A stretch of 18,251 bases of DNA from Ruminococcus sp. UBA3767 (GCA_002371625.1 DFFV01000005.1:1-18251), one strand, 5' to 3'. Positions 1-8,136 are shown, numbered from the stretch's first letter. The notes: a model not told the origin generated them from the letters alone. Made by a program: numbers and translations.

Positions 1-23
1 GCTTTGCCGGTGTGATATTTATT

Positions 24-63
24 TTAAAAAAGAAACTCCGCAGAGATCAATTCCCTGCGGAGT
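24..63 (-). terminator. Rho-independent terminator of the aspartate kinase gene
   Basis: A perfect 9-bp stem (35-43 with 55-63, ACTCCGCAG/CTGCGGAGT) closes an 11-nt loop. Read on the minus strand it is followed by a T-rich run (24-34). It begins 13 nt after the aspartate kinase stop codon, so it ends that transcript. Confidence 0.85.
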
Positions 64-76
64 ATCATTTTATCAA

Positions 77-1402
77 TTACTTTTCAAGCTGAGTATCAAC
101 AAATATGCTGTAAATTGCCTGCATTGCCTTTTCAAAATCATTCTCGCTTACGCCGATGATGATATTAAGCTCGCTGGAGCCCTGGTCGATCATCTTTACG
201 TTTACTCTTGCGTGTGCAAGTGCAGAGAATATTCTGCCTGCTGTACCCCTGTTTGACTTCATCGCACGGCCTACAACGGCGATAAGTGCTAAGTCTGTTT
301 CAATGTCGATAACATCGGGCTTGCAGTTGCGGTGGATACCTGCGAGTATCTCCTGCTCCTTGGGTGCGAATTCCTGCTGGTGAACTACGATAGACATAGT
401 ATCAATTCCCGAAGGCATGTGCTCAAAGCAGATACCGTTCTTTTCAAATACCTCAAGCACACGTCTGCCAAAACCTATCTCGGCATTCATCATGTCCTTT
501 TCGATGTTGATAGCAGTAAAGCCCTTTTTGCCTGCGATACCCGTGATAGTGAACTGCGGCTTCTGTGAAGTGGATTCAACGATGAAAGTACCGTCGTCCT
601 CCGGAGCGTTTGTGTTCTTGATATTGATCGGGATACCTGCTTTTCTTACAGGGAATATAGCATCCTCGTGCAGAACGGTAGCACCCATATATGAAAGCTC
701 ACGAAGCTCCTTGTATGTGATGATCTTGATAGTCTGTGGATCCTTGATGATCCTTGGATCTGCAAACAGGAAGCCCGAAACGTCTGTCCAGTTTTCGTAA
801 AGATCAGCGCCGACAGCTGCTGCAACGATAGAACCTGTTATGTCAGAACCGCCTCTTGAAAATGTCTTGATAGTATCATTTGGCATTGAGCCGTAGAAAC
901 CGGGGATAACCGCACGATCAACGCCTTCAAGTCTTGCTTTGAGTGCAGCGTTTGTTTTCTGAGAATCAAATGAGCCGTGATCGTCAAAGAATATAACATC
1001 TGCTGCATCTATAAACTCGTAACCGAGATAATTTGCAAGCACTATTCCGTTGAGATACTCACCCCTTGAAGCAGCGTAATCTCTTCCTGCTTTTCCGATA
1101 AAGCAAGCGTGGATCACCTCAAACTCGCTCTCCAGCGAAAGATCGAGCCCGAGCTCGCTGATTATTCCGTAATATCTTTCCTTTATTTTATCAAAAGCCT
1201 TCTTGAAATCCTTTCCCTTGGCAGCAAGATCATAGCAGCCGTAAAGCATATCCGTTACCTTGGTGTCAGCAGGATCCCTCTTTCCGGGAGCGCTTGGAAC
1301 AACGTATCTTCTTGAACTTTCAGCAGTGATGATAGCCTTTACCTTTTTGAACTGCTGTGCACTTGCAAGTGAGCTTCCGCCGAATTTAACAACTTTTGTC
1401 AT
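77..1402 (-). CDS. lysC: Aspartate kinase, monofunctional, with two C-terminal ACT domains
   Basis: Phosphorylates L-aspartate to 4-phospho-aspartate, the first step of the aspartate pathway (Lys, Thr, Met, diaminopimelate); cytoplasmic. The 441-residue protein opens with the kinase signature KFGGSSL (6-12) and carries SRGGSDITGS (182-191) of the amino-acid kinase fold. The C-terminal part (about 286-436) fits two ACT domains, including the stretch VVGRAMKSNRGTAGRIF (376-392). No homoserine dehydrogenase domain follows. The ATG start has a GAGG ribosome site 8 nt upstream. A strong promoter lies about 50 nt upstream and a terminator follows, so it is probably a single-gene unit. The predicted leader is only about 43 nt, too short for a lysine riboswitch or T-box, so control is probably allosteric through the ACT domains (inference). 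The symbol is a family-level choice, because Firmicutes often have several isozymes. Confidence 0.93.
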   Translation of the reverse strand: MTKVVKFGGSSLASAQQFKKVKAIITAESSRRYVVPSAPGKRDPADTKVTDMLYGCYDLAAKGKDFKKAFDKIKERYYGIISELGLDLSLESEFEVIHACFIGKAGRDYAASRGEYLNGIVLANYLGYEFIDAADVIFFDDHGSFDSQKTNAALKARLEGVDRAVIPGFYGSMPNDTIKTFSRGGSDITGSIVAAAVGADLYENWTDVSGFLFADPRIIKDPQTIKIITYKELRELSYMGATVLHEDAIFPVRKAGIPINIKNTNAPEDDGTFIVESTSQKPQFTITGIAGKKGFTAINIEKDMMNAEIGFGRRVLEVFEKNGICFEHMPSGIDTMSIVVHQQEFAPKEQEILAGIHRNCKPDVIDIETDLALIAVVGRAMKSNRGTAGRIFSALAHARVNVKMIDQGSSELNIIIGVSENDFEKAMQAIYSIFVDTQLEK

Positions 1403-1452
1403 AAAACAACCTCATTTTCATTAGTTTATACCCTATTAAAAGTACCTTAAAT

Positions 1453-1481
1453 AGTATACAAAACTTTGCAAATTCCGTCAA
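1453..1481 (-). promoter_or_regulatory. Sigma-A type promoter of the aspartate kinase gene
   Basis: On the minus strand TTGACG (1476-1481) and TATACT (1453-1458) are separated by exactly 17 nt. Transcription would start near 1446, giving a 5' leader of about 43 nt. No regulatory fold is visible in so short a leader. Confidence 0.8.
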
Positions 1482-1585
1482 TGTGCATTTTGACAAATAT
1501 ATATGAATTTTTTTATGTTTGTTTGTGGAATACGCTTGTTTGTGCATGGCAAACACCGTGTAGCTGAGCAAAGGACAGGCGTGCT

Positions 1586-2248
1586 TCACAAAAGAACATC
1601 AAGCTGCGCACAAAGCTCACTCAGCGAAGCATAACAGCCGTAAAGCATCGGCTTTATCTCCTCATCGGGCTGGGTAAGGTCGGGTATCATTATAGCCTTG
1701 CAGCCTGCTGTGTATGCTGATCTTATGCCGTTTGGCGAATCTTCAAGCGCTATGCACTGTTCACTTGCAAGGTCAAGAGCTTTTGCAGCAGTAAGATAAA
1801 TGTCCGGTTCGGGCTTGCCGTTGGTTATTATATCACCCGTGATGATTGCGTCAAAATACTGTTTGACAGCTGCTTTTTCAAGGTAATTCTCAGTCCTTTC
1901 ACGGTCGGTAGCGGTAGCAACAGCGAGCTTTATGCCTCTGCGTGAAAGGCTTTGCAGCAGTTCATCAAGTCCCTGCTTTTTTTCTATACCGTTGTGCTCG
2001 ATGAATTCGGCCATTAACTCCTTGCGTTTGCTGCGGACTTTGCAGTAATCAAAGCTCTCCCCGAAAATGCCCTTTAGCTTTGGCTGAGCAAATTTAGCAG
2101 CCAGCGAACGTATCCCGAGAACGTGCTGCGTTGTCATTTCAAACCCGTAAAATGCCGCCGCCTCACGCCAGAAGCGCAGGTACAGCTTTTCGGTATCCAG
2201 CATCAGCCCGTCCATATCAAAAATGGCACCCTTGATGTTACTGTTCAT
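1586..2248 (-). CDS. HAD superfamily hydrolase, subfamily IA (beta-phosphoglucomutase-like phosphatase)
   Basis: A 220-residue HAD phosphatase or phosphomutase. Motif I is FDMDGLMLDTE (10-20), with the nucleophile Asp11 and the acid/base Asp13. Motif II lies around VATAT (110-114). The motif III lysine is in GKPEPDIY (144-151, Lys145), and motif IV is ALEDSPNG (167-174, Glu169/Asp170). Residues about 20-90 form the helical C1 cap of subfamily IA. These features fit small-molecule phosphatases of the YcjU/beta-phosphoglucomutase/GS1 type, and the substrate cannot be read from sequence. The ATG start has a strong AGGAGGCG site upstream. The gene is divergent from the PP2C gene and has its own promoter. 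No convincing terminator is seen between it and the aspartate kinase promoter, so some readthrough into lysC is possible. Confidence 0.88.
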   Translation of the reverse strand: MNSNIKGAIFDMDGLMLDTEKLYLRFWREAAAFYGFEMTTQHVLGIRSLAAKFAQPKLKGIFGESFDYCKVRSKRKELMAEFIEHNGIEKKQGLDELLQSLSRRGIKLAVATATDRERTENYLEKAAVKQYFDAIITGDIITNGKPEPDIYLTAAKALDLASEQCIALEDSPNGIRSAYTAGCKAIMIPDLTQPDEEIKPMLYGCYASLSELCAQLDVLL

Positions 2249-2269
2249 GTCTTATCGCCTCCTGCTTTT

Positions 2270-2298
2270 ATTATACGATTTTATTGCTCAAAATTCAA
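2270..2298 (-). promoter_or_regulatory. Promoter of the HAD hydrolase gene
   Basis: On the minus strand TTGAAT (2293-2298) and TATAAT (2270-2275) are 17 nt apart. The expected start point is only about 15 nt from the ATG, so the leader is very short. The -35 is 8 bp from the -35 of the divergent PP2C promoter, so RNA polymerase at one could hinder the other. Confidence 0.75.
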
Positions 2299-2306
2299 TA
2301 GTTTAA

Positions 2307-2335
2307 TTGACAACACAAGGGAAATGTGGTATTAT
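2307..2335 (+). promoter_or_regulatory. Promoter of the PP2C phosphatase gene
   Basis: TTGACA (2307-2312), a 17-nt spacer and TATTAT (2330-2335). It is back to back with the HAD gene promoter. The leader is about 22 nt. Confidence 0.78.
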
Positions 2336-2363
2336 ATAATTTACGAAGCGGAGGTGTGAAACG

Positions 2364-4241
2364 GTGAATTATTATATCTACGGTCTTACCTCAAAGGGCA
2401 ACGTAAGAAGCAGTAATGAAGACAGGATACTCGTTTGTAAAGAGGTAGTTGATGCAGGCAGCTGTTTTACAACTCTTTCAGCGCCGTTCGTTGCAGCAGT
2501 GTGCGACGGTGTGGGAGGCGAGAATGCTGGCGAGGTTGCTGCGCAGATGTGCCTTGAAAAGCTTTCTGAGCTTGATTACCGCAGTGATACCGACCTTAAA
2601 AATGAGATACTTGATATACATTATAAGATAAAAAGCAGGGGAGAGGGAGAGTCTTCAAGCAGAAATATGCAGACTACCCTTTGTATGCTTGCAGTTGATG
2701 AGAACGGCGAGGCTGTTTGCGTTAATATCGGTGACAGCAGAATGTACAGATATGTCAACGCAGCAATAAGGCAGATCTCCACAGACCAGTCCTACCGCCA
2801 GTATGTTTACGAACACGGCGGAGAGGGCGATGTTGCAAGGATATCGCCAAGGCTCGCAAATGCGATAGTTTCCTCTGTAGGAAGCTCGACAAACGATCCT
2901 GAGATAGAGATCATACCGCTGGTCACACGTTTCGGAAAAGAACCCGATGATATGATACTTATCGTTTCTGACGGAGTTTCCGATTATGTCAGCGAGCAGC
3001 AGCTTGAAATTGGCATGGGACTTGACCTGCCGATAGCGCAGAAGCTGGAAGCGATAGCTCAGCTTGCGCTTGATAACGGAAGTACCGATAATATTTCTAT
3101 AATCGGAATAAAGCCTTATAATTCGCACCGTGAGCTTCAGATGCTTACGAGCGAGAATGTTGAAAAAACGGTCAATATACAGGAACTGCTGAAGGAAACG
3201 GATAAGCTGGGCGATATACTTACGTTCGATATAAACGAGATAATATCAAAGCCAACCGTAACGCATGAGCCTGATCCGCTGCCGGAAAGGCCTGTGAAGC
3301 GTGAGCAGGTGCAGGAGGAGGCTGAAACGATAACCGTTTCTCCCGACAGGATACCTGTGGCTGCAAGTGAGCCGAATGAGGAGCTGGGAAGCGCCGCTGA
3401 TGAAAGCTATGAGGAGCTTGCAGAAGCTGCTGAGGAGCAGGCGGGCGAAGAGTACATTGATAACGATGAAGAATACTCGCAGGACGAAGAGTATTCTGAT
3501 GATGACGAGTATTACGACGAGGAAGACGAAGAATACTCCGACGATGACGAGTATTACGACGACGAGGAAGACGAGGAATACTCCGATGATGAAGAGTATT
3601 ACGACGAGGAAGACGAGGAATACTCAGGTGACGAAGCGTATTTTGATGATGAAAAGGCTCAGCCGAGCTTGATAGAGGCTATCGAAAAGGCTAAGGCTGC
3701 CAAGGAGGAAAAGGGCGTTGATATACAGCCCGAAACTCAGACGGTCGCAAGCGAGAGCCTTATGCAGTCGATAACACAGGCGCTTAACGAGAAAAAGCAT
3801 CACGAGATAAAGCCTGTGCAGGAAGCTGCCGAGGAGGAAGCCCCGATAATTGAAAAGCAGGCTGTACCTGAAACAGTTCAGCAGGAAGAGCCTGAGCAGG
3901 AGATACCCGAGGAGCTTGAGAAAGTTGATGTTCACGAGCTTGGCGAGCAGGCACTTATGGCTGTTGAGACCGAGGCTGACCACACTGCGCAGTCGATAAG
4001 GGAGATAGAGGAAGCTGAAAATGCAGTTCCCGATGAGCTTATCGAAACAAATGCTATCGAGCAGGAGTTTATGAATCTGCTGAATAATGCGCAGATAAAC
4101 CATGCACAAGAGGAAACTGCGCAGGAGCAGGCAGAGCCGGAGCAGCAGGGAAGAACAGATCCCGAGCTGCACGCTGTTGAGCTTTCACATCAGTCGGCTT
4201 CAAGCCTTGCAAGACTTGAAAAGCTGTTCGGCAAAAACTGA
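2364..4241 (+). CDS. PP2C-type Ser/Thr protein phosphatase with a long acidic Tyr-rich C-terminal tail
   Basis: Residues 1-250 are a complete bacterial PP2C (PrpC/Stp-like) domain that would dephosphorylate Ser/Thr-phosphorylated proteins using two Mn/Mg ions. The motifs are NVRSSNEDR (13-21, Asp20), CDGVGGENAGEVAA (47-60, Asp48/Gly49), NIGDSRMYRY (121-130), VSDGVSD (201-207, Asp203) and STDNIS (240-245, Asp242), so the metal ligands are present. Residues 251-625 have no recognised domain. They hold an acidic tandem repeat at about 362-430 and then a Glu/Gln/Ala-rich, probably disordered stretch. No membrane segment or signal peptide is seen, so the protein is cytoplasmic. The start is GTG, 9 nt after a GGAGG site. 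The family is usually about 250 residues and often adjoins a PASTA kinase gene; here no kinase is nearby and the tail exceeds the catalytic part. The catalytic call is firm, the tail's role is unknown. Confidence 0.92.
   Translation: MNYYIYGLTSKGNVRSSNEDRILVCKEVVDAGSCFTTLSAPFVAAVCDGVGGENAGEVAAQMCLEKLSELDYRSDTDLKNEILDIHYKIKSRGEGESSSRNMQTTLCMLAVDENGEAVCVNIGDSRMYRYVNAAIRQISTDQSYRQYVYEHGGEGDVARISPRLANAIVSSVGSSTNDPEIEIIPLVTRFGKEPDDMILIVSDGVSDYVSEQQLEIGMGLDLPIAQKLEAIAQLALDNGSTDNISIIGIKPYNSHRELQMLTSENVEKTVNIQELLKETDKLGDILTFDINEIISKPTVTHEPDPLPERPVKREQVQEEAETITVSPDRIPVAASEPNEELGSAADESYEELAEAAEEQAGEEYIDNDEEYSQDEEYSDDDEYYDEEDEEYSDDDEYYDDEEDEEYSDDEEYYDEEDEEYSGDEAYFDDEKAQPSLIEAIEKAKAAKEEKGVDIQPETQTVASESLMQSITQALNEKKHHEIKPVQEAAEEEAPIIEKQAVPETVQQEEPEQEIPEELEKVDVHELGEQALMAVETEADHTAQSIREIEEAENAVPDELIETNAIEQEFMNLLNNAQINHAQEETAQEQAEPEQQGRTDPELHAVELSHQSASSLARLEKLFGKN
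3465..3653 (+). repeat. In-frame tandem repeat encoding acidic Tyr-rich units
   Basis: About four degenerate copies of a 42-45 bp unit inside the PP2C gene. Each encodes a DEEYSDDDEYYDEE-like block of 14-15 residues (protein residues about 368-430). The copies differ mostly by silent GAA/GAG, GAC/GAT changes and by one-codon length changes, which suggests expansion by slippage or unequal crossover. Confidence 0.85.
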
Positions 4242-4252
4242 AATAATACCGC

Positions 4253-4288
4253 AAAGTACCGCAGGAATGTGTTCTGCGGTACTTTTTA
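4253..4288 (+). terminator. Terminator of the PP2C gene
   Basis: A 12-bp stem (4253-4264 with 4274-4285, core AGTACCGCAG/CTGCGGTACT) with a 9-nt loop, ending in a T run (4283-4287). It starts 12 nt after the stop codon and separates the PP2C and pyruvate kinase units. Confidence 0.88.
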
Positions 4289-4302
4289 TACTTGCGGGTA
4301 TA

Positions 4303-4331
4303 TTGACTTTAGCAGCGAATTGAGGTATAAT
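4303..4331 (+). promoter_or_regulatory. Promoter of pyruvate kinase
   Basis: TTGACT (4303-4308), 17 nt, TATAAT (4326-4331). The leader is about 22 nt and contains the GGAGG site (4349-4353). Confidence 0.85.
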
Positions 4332-4360
4332 ATACTCTGTTAGTTTTAGGAGGCATTTTT

Positions 4361-5776
4361 ATGAAAAAGACAAAGATCGTTTGTACGATAGGTCCTTCGA
4401 CCGATAATGATGATGTTTTGCGTGAAATGATGAAAAGCGGAATGGACGTTGCCCGTTTCAACTTTTCACACTCAGACCACAGCGTTCATGAAAAGCGCTT
4501 TGAACAGGTTTGCCGCCTGCGTGACGAGCTTGGGCTGAACATTGCTACGCTGCTTGATACAAAAGGTCCTGAGGTGAGGCTCAAGACATTCAAGGAAGGC
4601 AAGGTCGAGATAAAAGAGGGCGACAGCTTCACGCTGACCACAAGAGAGGTGGACGGTGACAGCAGTATATGCTCGATATCTTTCCCTAATCTTCCAAAGG
4701 ACGTTTCTATCGGTACCACGATACTTATAGATGACGGTGCGATTGAGCTTTGCGCTGAAAGCGTAAATGCTACGGATATCGTGTGCAAGGTAGTGAGAGG
4801 CGGAAAGGTATCTGACTGCAAGGGCATCAACGTTCCTGATGTTAACCTTTCAATGCCGTATATCTCGGACGCTGATATGAAAGACCTTGAGTTCGGCGCA
4901 AAAATGGGATTTGATTACATTGCGGCTTCATTCGTTAGAACGGGCGCTGATGTTATTTACCTGAGAAAGTTTACACAGTCGCTGGGCTGGTTCACACCAA
5001 GGATCATTGCTAAGATAGAAAATGCGCAGGGCGTTGAGAATATCGACGAGATACTCGAGGCGGCTGACGGTATAATGGTCGCAAGAGGAGATATGGGCGT
5101 TGAGATACCGTTTGAAAAAATACCTGCGATTCAGAAAGAGCTTATCAAAAAGGCTTACAATGCAGGAAAGAACGTTATCACTGCAACACAGATGCTTGAA
5201 TCCATGATGAACAGTGCAAGGCCTACAAGAGCCGAGATAACAGACGTTGCCAATGCTATATATGACGGAAGCTCGGCAATAATGCTTTCGGGCGAGACCG
5301 CAGCAGGAAAGTACCCTGTTGAAGCTATAAAGACTATGAGCAGGATAGCTGAAACGACTGAGGGCGCTATCGACTATGTGGGACGCTTCAAAAAGCACGC
5401 TGATGATGTTGATCCGACCATTACAGACGCTATCGCTCATGCAAGCGTTACCACAGCGCATGACCTGAAGGCTGCGGCTATACTTACAGTTACAAAAAGC
5501 GGCGGAACAGCGAGAACACTTTCAAAATTCCGTCCTAATTGTCCTATAATCGCCCTTACCACCGATGAAACTACCTGTCACCAGCTCAATCTCAGCTGGG
5601 GCATCGAGTCGGGACTTATGGACGAAAAGACCAACACAGACGAGCTTATCGAGCACGCTATAAAGGTTTCGCTCGATAAGGGCTATCTGCAGAAGGGTGA
5701 CCTTGTTGTTATCACGGCAGGCGTACCGCTGGGTATAAGCGGAACCACAAATCTGCTCAAGGTCGAAAGAGTCTGA
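4361..5776 (+). CDS. pyk: Pyruvate kinase
   Basis: Transfers phosphate from phosphoenolpyruvate to ADP, the last step of glycolysis; cytoplasmic, normally a tetramer. At 471 residues it is the usual length for the short form without the C-terminal PEP-utilising extension of some Bacilli. Visible signatures are KTKIVCTIGPSTD (3-15), ARFNFSHS (31-38), LDTKGPEVR (65-73), IIAKIEN (215-221, catalytic Lys218), VARGDMGVEIP (240-250, Mg ligand Asp244) and ITATQMLESM (273-282). The B-domain lid spans about 70-170, and the C-terminal allosteric domain starts near residue 345. The ATG follows a GGAGG site 7 nt upstream. It has its own promoter and terminator, so it is a single-gene unit with no phosphofructokinase next to it. 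Confidence 0.96.
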   Translation: MKKTKIVCTIGPSTDNDDVLREMMKSGMDVARFNFSHSDHSVHEKRFEQVCRLRDELGLNIATLLDTKGPEVRLKTFKEGKVEIKEGDSFTLTTREVDGDSSICSISFPNLPKDVSIGTTILIDDGAIELCAESVNATDIVCKVVRGGKVSDCKGINVPDVNLSMPYISDADMKDLEFGAKMGFDYIAASFVRTGADVIYLRKFTQSLGWFTPRIIAKIENAQGVENIDEILEAADGIMVARGDMGVEIPFEKIPAIQKELIKKAYNAGKNVITATQMLESMMNSARPTRAEITDVANAIYDGSSAIMLSGETAAGKYPVEAIKTMSRIAETTEGAIDYVGRFKKHADDVDPTITDAIAHASVTTAHDLKAAAILTVTKSGGTARTLSKFRPNCPIIALTTDETTCHQLNLSWGIESGLMDEKTNTDELIEHAIKVSLDKGYLQKGDLVVITAGVPLGISGTTNLLKVERV

Positions 5777-5790
5777 ATACACGCTGACAC

Positions 5791-5833
5791 AAAAGGGACC
5801 TCACACCACAGGAGAGTGATGTGAGGTCCTTTA
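5791..5833. terminator. Bidirectional terminator between converging pyk and anti-sigma genes
   Basis: A 10-bp stem (5796-5805 with 5820-5829, GGACCTCACA/TGTGAGGTCC) extends by a mismatch and three more pairs around an AGGAGA loop. It has T residues after it on the plus strand (5830-5832) and a T run on the minus strand (from AAAA at 5791-5794). It lies between the two converging stop codons and can serve both genes. Confidence 0.82.
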
Positions 5834-5854
5834 TATTTATTCTGCCGGCAGATG

Positions 5855-7585
5855 TTATACTTTTTTGCAGGTTCTGATGTATTCCTTTATCTTGTTTACC
5901 TTTTCCGTTCCAATGTTGAAGTATTGGTATTGGTTGGAAATGAAGAATACAGCATTCTCGTTATCATAAAGCCTTAATTCGCAGTTGTAGACGTAACCCG
6001 TGATATCAAATATTAATCTGCAATTGTATGATTCTTCTGTTTGTTGGGCGCCCATGGTTGTACTCTTCTTGTTATCGGCAGCGTTTTCAGTAAGAATATC
6101 CCATATTGCCGGTGGATAGATATCTGTGTATCCGTTTTCCATTTCGGCAGAACGAATGACTATCTTTTTGCTGTCGGTAATACCGGCATCTTTCAGGAAT
6201 GCCGCAAGATCGGGTGCTGCGTAATTACCGGCAAAGTAGATATAATACTCGTTATTGCTGTCTTTGCTTGCGAGTGCAAAATTCGGGGATATCCCCTTTA
6301 TACCGTTGAGTACTATCGGATCTCCCTTAATAAAATTAAACTCACTGTTTATTGAAGCGTTGGCAACTTTATTGATCGAAGTATCGATCATCGATCTGTC
6401 GATCTTTACACCTTTTGAACAGTAATCGTTGCTGTTAGTCCTGAGTACATAGTGTACAGGATCTTCATTTTCGTTATGCAGTTTTATCTCAAAGCTGTCC
6501 TTTTTTGCCTCATCATTGCTGACAACAGGTACGCCTTTATCATTTCTTGTAGTTACTTCAAGCAGCTTATCTTTTAGTTCCTGACCGATAAAGTATACCT
6601 GCGGGTCATTATAATCGTGAAGCAGTACCATATATCCGTCCTTGCTGATCATTATAGAAGTGCAGTTCTCACCGAGAGTGCGATGATTGATTTTTAACTG
6701 CATTAGATACTGCTTATTTGAATGATCGTTTTTACTGGATTGTTCTTTGAACAGCGCTTGCAGATCGCCTACATACCTGTAATCGGGAGTTGTTTTGTCA
6801 GCCTGCAGCAGCTCAAATATCTGAGCTGATCTCTCATTGGTATTCTTGTACTCCAGTGCTGTATCATCGTCCTGATATACATAAGCACTGCTAATGTACA
6901 TTTTATCCTTGCCCAAAGCATTCATATACTGTCCAAGGCTGCATTGTTCGTTTGTTTCCCTTGCGAAGAGAAAATACCTGTCGTCCAGCTTCTTGCCAAG
7001 CGATTTGCTTACTGCAAACACCGAGCCTTTCTCGGCAAGCAGATTTCTTGTATTGTCGTTTTCCTCATAAAGCAGCTGCACAGCGTATACCCACTGCGTA
7101 GAAACGTCCTTTATCGGATAAGCCATAGCGATTATCTTGTGCTGAGCCGACGCATCATAGCTGGCTGCAAATGTGAAATCGATCTGCTGTCCGTTATCTG
7201 TTTGCACCTCGTCGCCCGTTATGATTCTTGCGCAGTTTTTGTATTTCGTGCTGTTCAGGTCTTTATCAAATAGAATAAATTCCTTGCAGTAGGATATTGT
7301 GTTTTGTCCTGCGGGCCGGATCTCTATTTCTGACTTTGGTTTTGTGGTCACCGACTGAGAAGTGGTTTGCGTTCCTGCCGATGACGGCTCACTTTGAGCA
7401 TCAATGCTGCTCCTGCCGAACATCAAAGCCATAAATCCAACACAGAACACAAGTGCTATACACGATGCAGCAGCGATATATTTCCATGGTATAGTTTTCA
7501 CCTGCACTATTTTTTCGGGCGCAGCTTCGATGATGTATTTTTCGTCTATCTCACCGATCGCCCGAGCGGTTTTCATTCCTCTCAT
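5855..7585 (-). CDS. Single-pass membrane protein, probable anti-sigma factor or sensor for the adjacent ECF sigma factor
   Basis: The 576-residue protein has a short charged N-terminus (1-33, including AIGEIDEKYIIEA), one hydrophobic segment (about 35-56), a Ser/Thr-rich stalk (about 58-84) and a large extracellular part. The start ATG overlaps the sigma factor stop (ATGA), and a GGAGGG site 9 nt upstream supports it. The overlap, the topology and the short cytoplasmic tail match membrane anti-sigma factors paired with ECF sigmas in Oscillospiraceae. No zinc-binding ZAS motif (HxxxCxxC) is visible. The extracellular part appears to contain two related copies, about residues 200-345 and 443-571. 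Each has an aromatic strand (DDRYFLF; NEYYIYF), a helix with IFELL or IWDIL, a beta stretch and a closing region around YFIGQELKDKLLEV or YFNIGTEKVNKIKEYI. No known domain is recognised there. The anti-sigma role is inferred from context. Confidence 0.7.
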   Translation of the reverse strand: MRGMKTARAIGEIDEKYIIEAAPEKIVQVKTIPWKYIAAASCIALVFCVGFMALMFGRSSIDAQSEPSSAGTQTTSQSVTTKPKSEIEIRPAGQNTISYCKEFILFDKDLNSTKYKNCARIITGDEVQTDNGQQIDFTFAASYDASAQHKIIAMAYPIKDVSTQWVYAVQLLYEENDNTRNLLAEKGSVFAVSKSLGKKLDDRYFLFARETNEQCSLGQYMNALGKDKMYISSAYVYQDDDTALEYKNTNERSAQIFELLQADKTTPDYRYVGDLQALFKEQSSKNDHSNKQYLMQLKINHRTLGENCTSIMISKDGYMVLLHDYNDPQVYFIGQELKDKLLEVTTRNDKGVPVVSNDEAKKDSFEIKLHNENEDPVHYVLRTNSNDYCSKGVKIDRSMIDTSINKVANASINSEFNFIKGDPIVLNGIKGISPNFALASKDSNNEYYIYFAGNYAAPDLAAFLKDAGITDSKKIVIRSAEMENGYTDIYPPAIWDILTENAADNKKSTTMGAQQTEESYNCRLIFDITGYVYNCELRLYDNENAVFFISNQYQYFNIGTEKVNKIKEYIRTCKKV

Positions 7586-8136
7586 AGATCCAGTCCCTCC
7601 TTTTCAAGTTGTTCACGCAGTTTATCTCTTGTTCGTTTCAGCGTCATTTTCACCTTGCTCTCCCCGACATTCAGCTGCACAGCTATCTCCTTGACAGAGC
7701 AAAAGTACCAGTACCTTTGCACGAAAATGATCCTTGTCTGTCTGTCAAGCGATGCAAGGAATGAGTTGATCGCTTCTCTTAGTGCAATCTCGTCCGCAAG
7801 CTGTTCTCCTCCCGTAGAGATAAACTCGCAGATCTCATCGAACACCAGCTCGGCAGTTCCGCTGCCACGCTTTTTCGCCTTTTGCTTTTCCAGCTTATCA
7901 AGAGAGAGATTTCTGACTATCTTTGCAAGATAAGCCTTGAGCGAAGCAGGTCTGTTGGGCGGTATCGAGCTCCACAGCTTCATATATGAGTCGTTTACAC
8001 ATTCCTCTGCGTCCTGCCTGCTTTTGAGAATGTTAGCTGCTACTTTCATGCAATAAGAGGAGTATTTTATCTTTGTTTCTTCAATTGCCTCCTGCGAACG
8101 TTCAAAAAACAGCTCTGTTATTTTTTCGTCCTGCAT
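7582..8136 (-). CDS. ECF-type RNA polymerase sigma-70 factor
   Basis: 184 residues from the chosen start, the usual size for an ECF sigma factor, which directs RNA polymerase to a small regulon. Region 2 covers about 18-85, with DAEECVNDSYMKLW (42-55), and region 4 covers about 122-178, with LDRQTRIIFVQRYW (130-143) and the helix-turn-helix VKEIAVQLNVGESKVKMTLKR (148-168). The sigma-3 region is absent. The ATG at 8136 is preferred over the in-frame ATG at 8208 because a GAGGTG site lies about 6 nt before it, family members typically begin just before the region 2 helices, and the upstream extension would run through an ECF-like promoter. The gene overlaps the downstream membrane partner by 4 nt, indicating coupled translation. 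Confidence 0.9.
   Translation of the reverse strand: MQDEKITELFFERSQEAIEETKIKYSSYCMKVAANILKSRQDAEECVNDSYMKLWSSIPPNRPASLKAYLAKIVRNLSLDKLEKQKAKKRGSGTAELVFDEICEFISTGGEQLADEIALREAINSFLASLDRQTRIIFVQRYWYFCSVKEIAVQLNVGESKVKMTLKRTRDKLREQLEKEGLDL

Noticed and set aside
332..800. Plus-strand open frames opposite the aspartate kinase gene
   Set aside because: They lie wholly antisense to a well-supported aspartate kinase, have no ribosome site and encode no recognisable motif.
1403..1452. Lysine riboswitch or T-box ahead of the aspartate kinase gene
   Set aside because: The promoter leaves a leader of only about 43 nt, far too short for either.
1386..1589. Minus-strand 67-residue frame with a GTG overlapping the HAD stop
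   Set aside because: It runs through the aspartate kinase promoter and into that gene's start, and its composition looks non-coding.
2655..3128. 157-residue minus-strand frame
   Set aside because: It is antisense to the PP2C catalytic domain whose motifs are intact. It is a codon-bias shadow.
3367..4172. Open frames in other phases over the acidic tail of the PP2C gene
   Set aside because: They arise from the biased GA-rich repeat (Thr/Arg/Met-rich and Leu-rich translations) and have no start signals.
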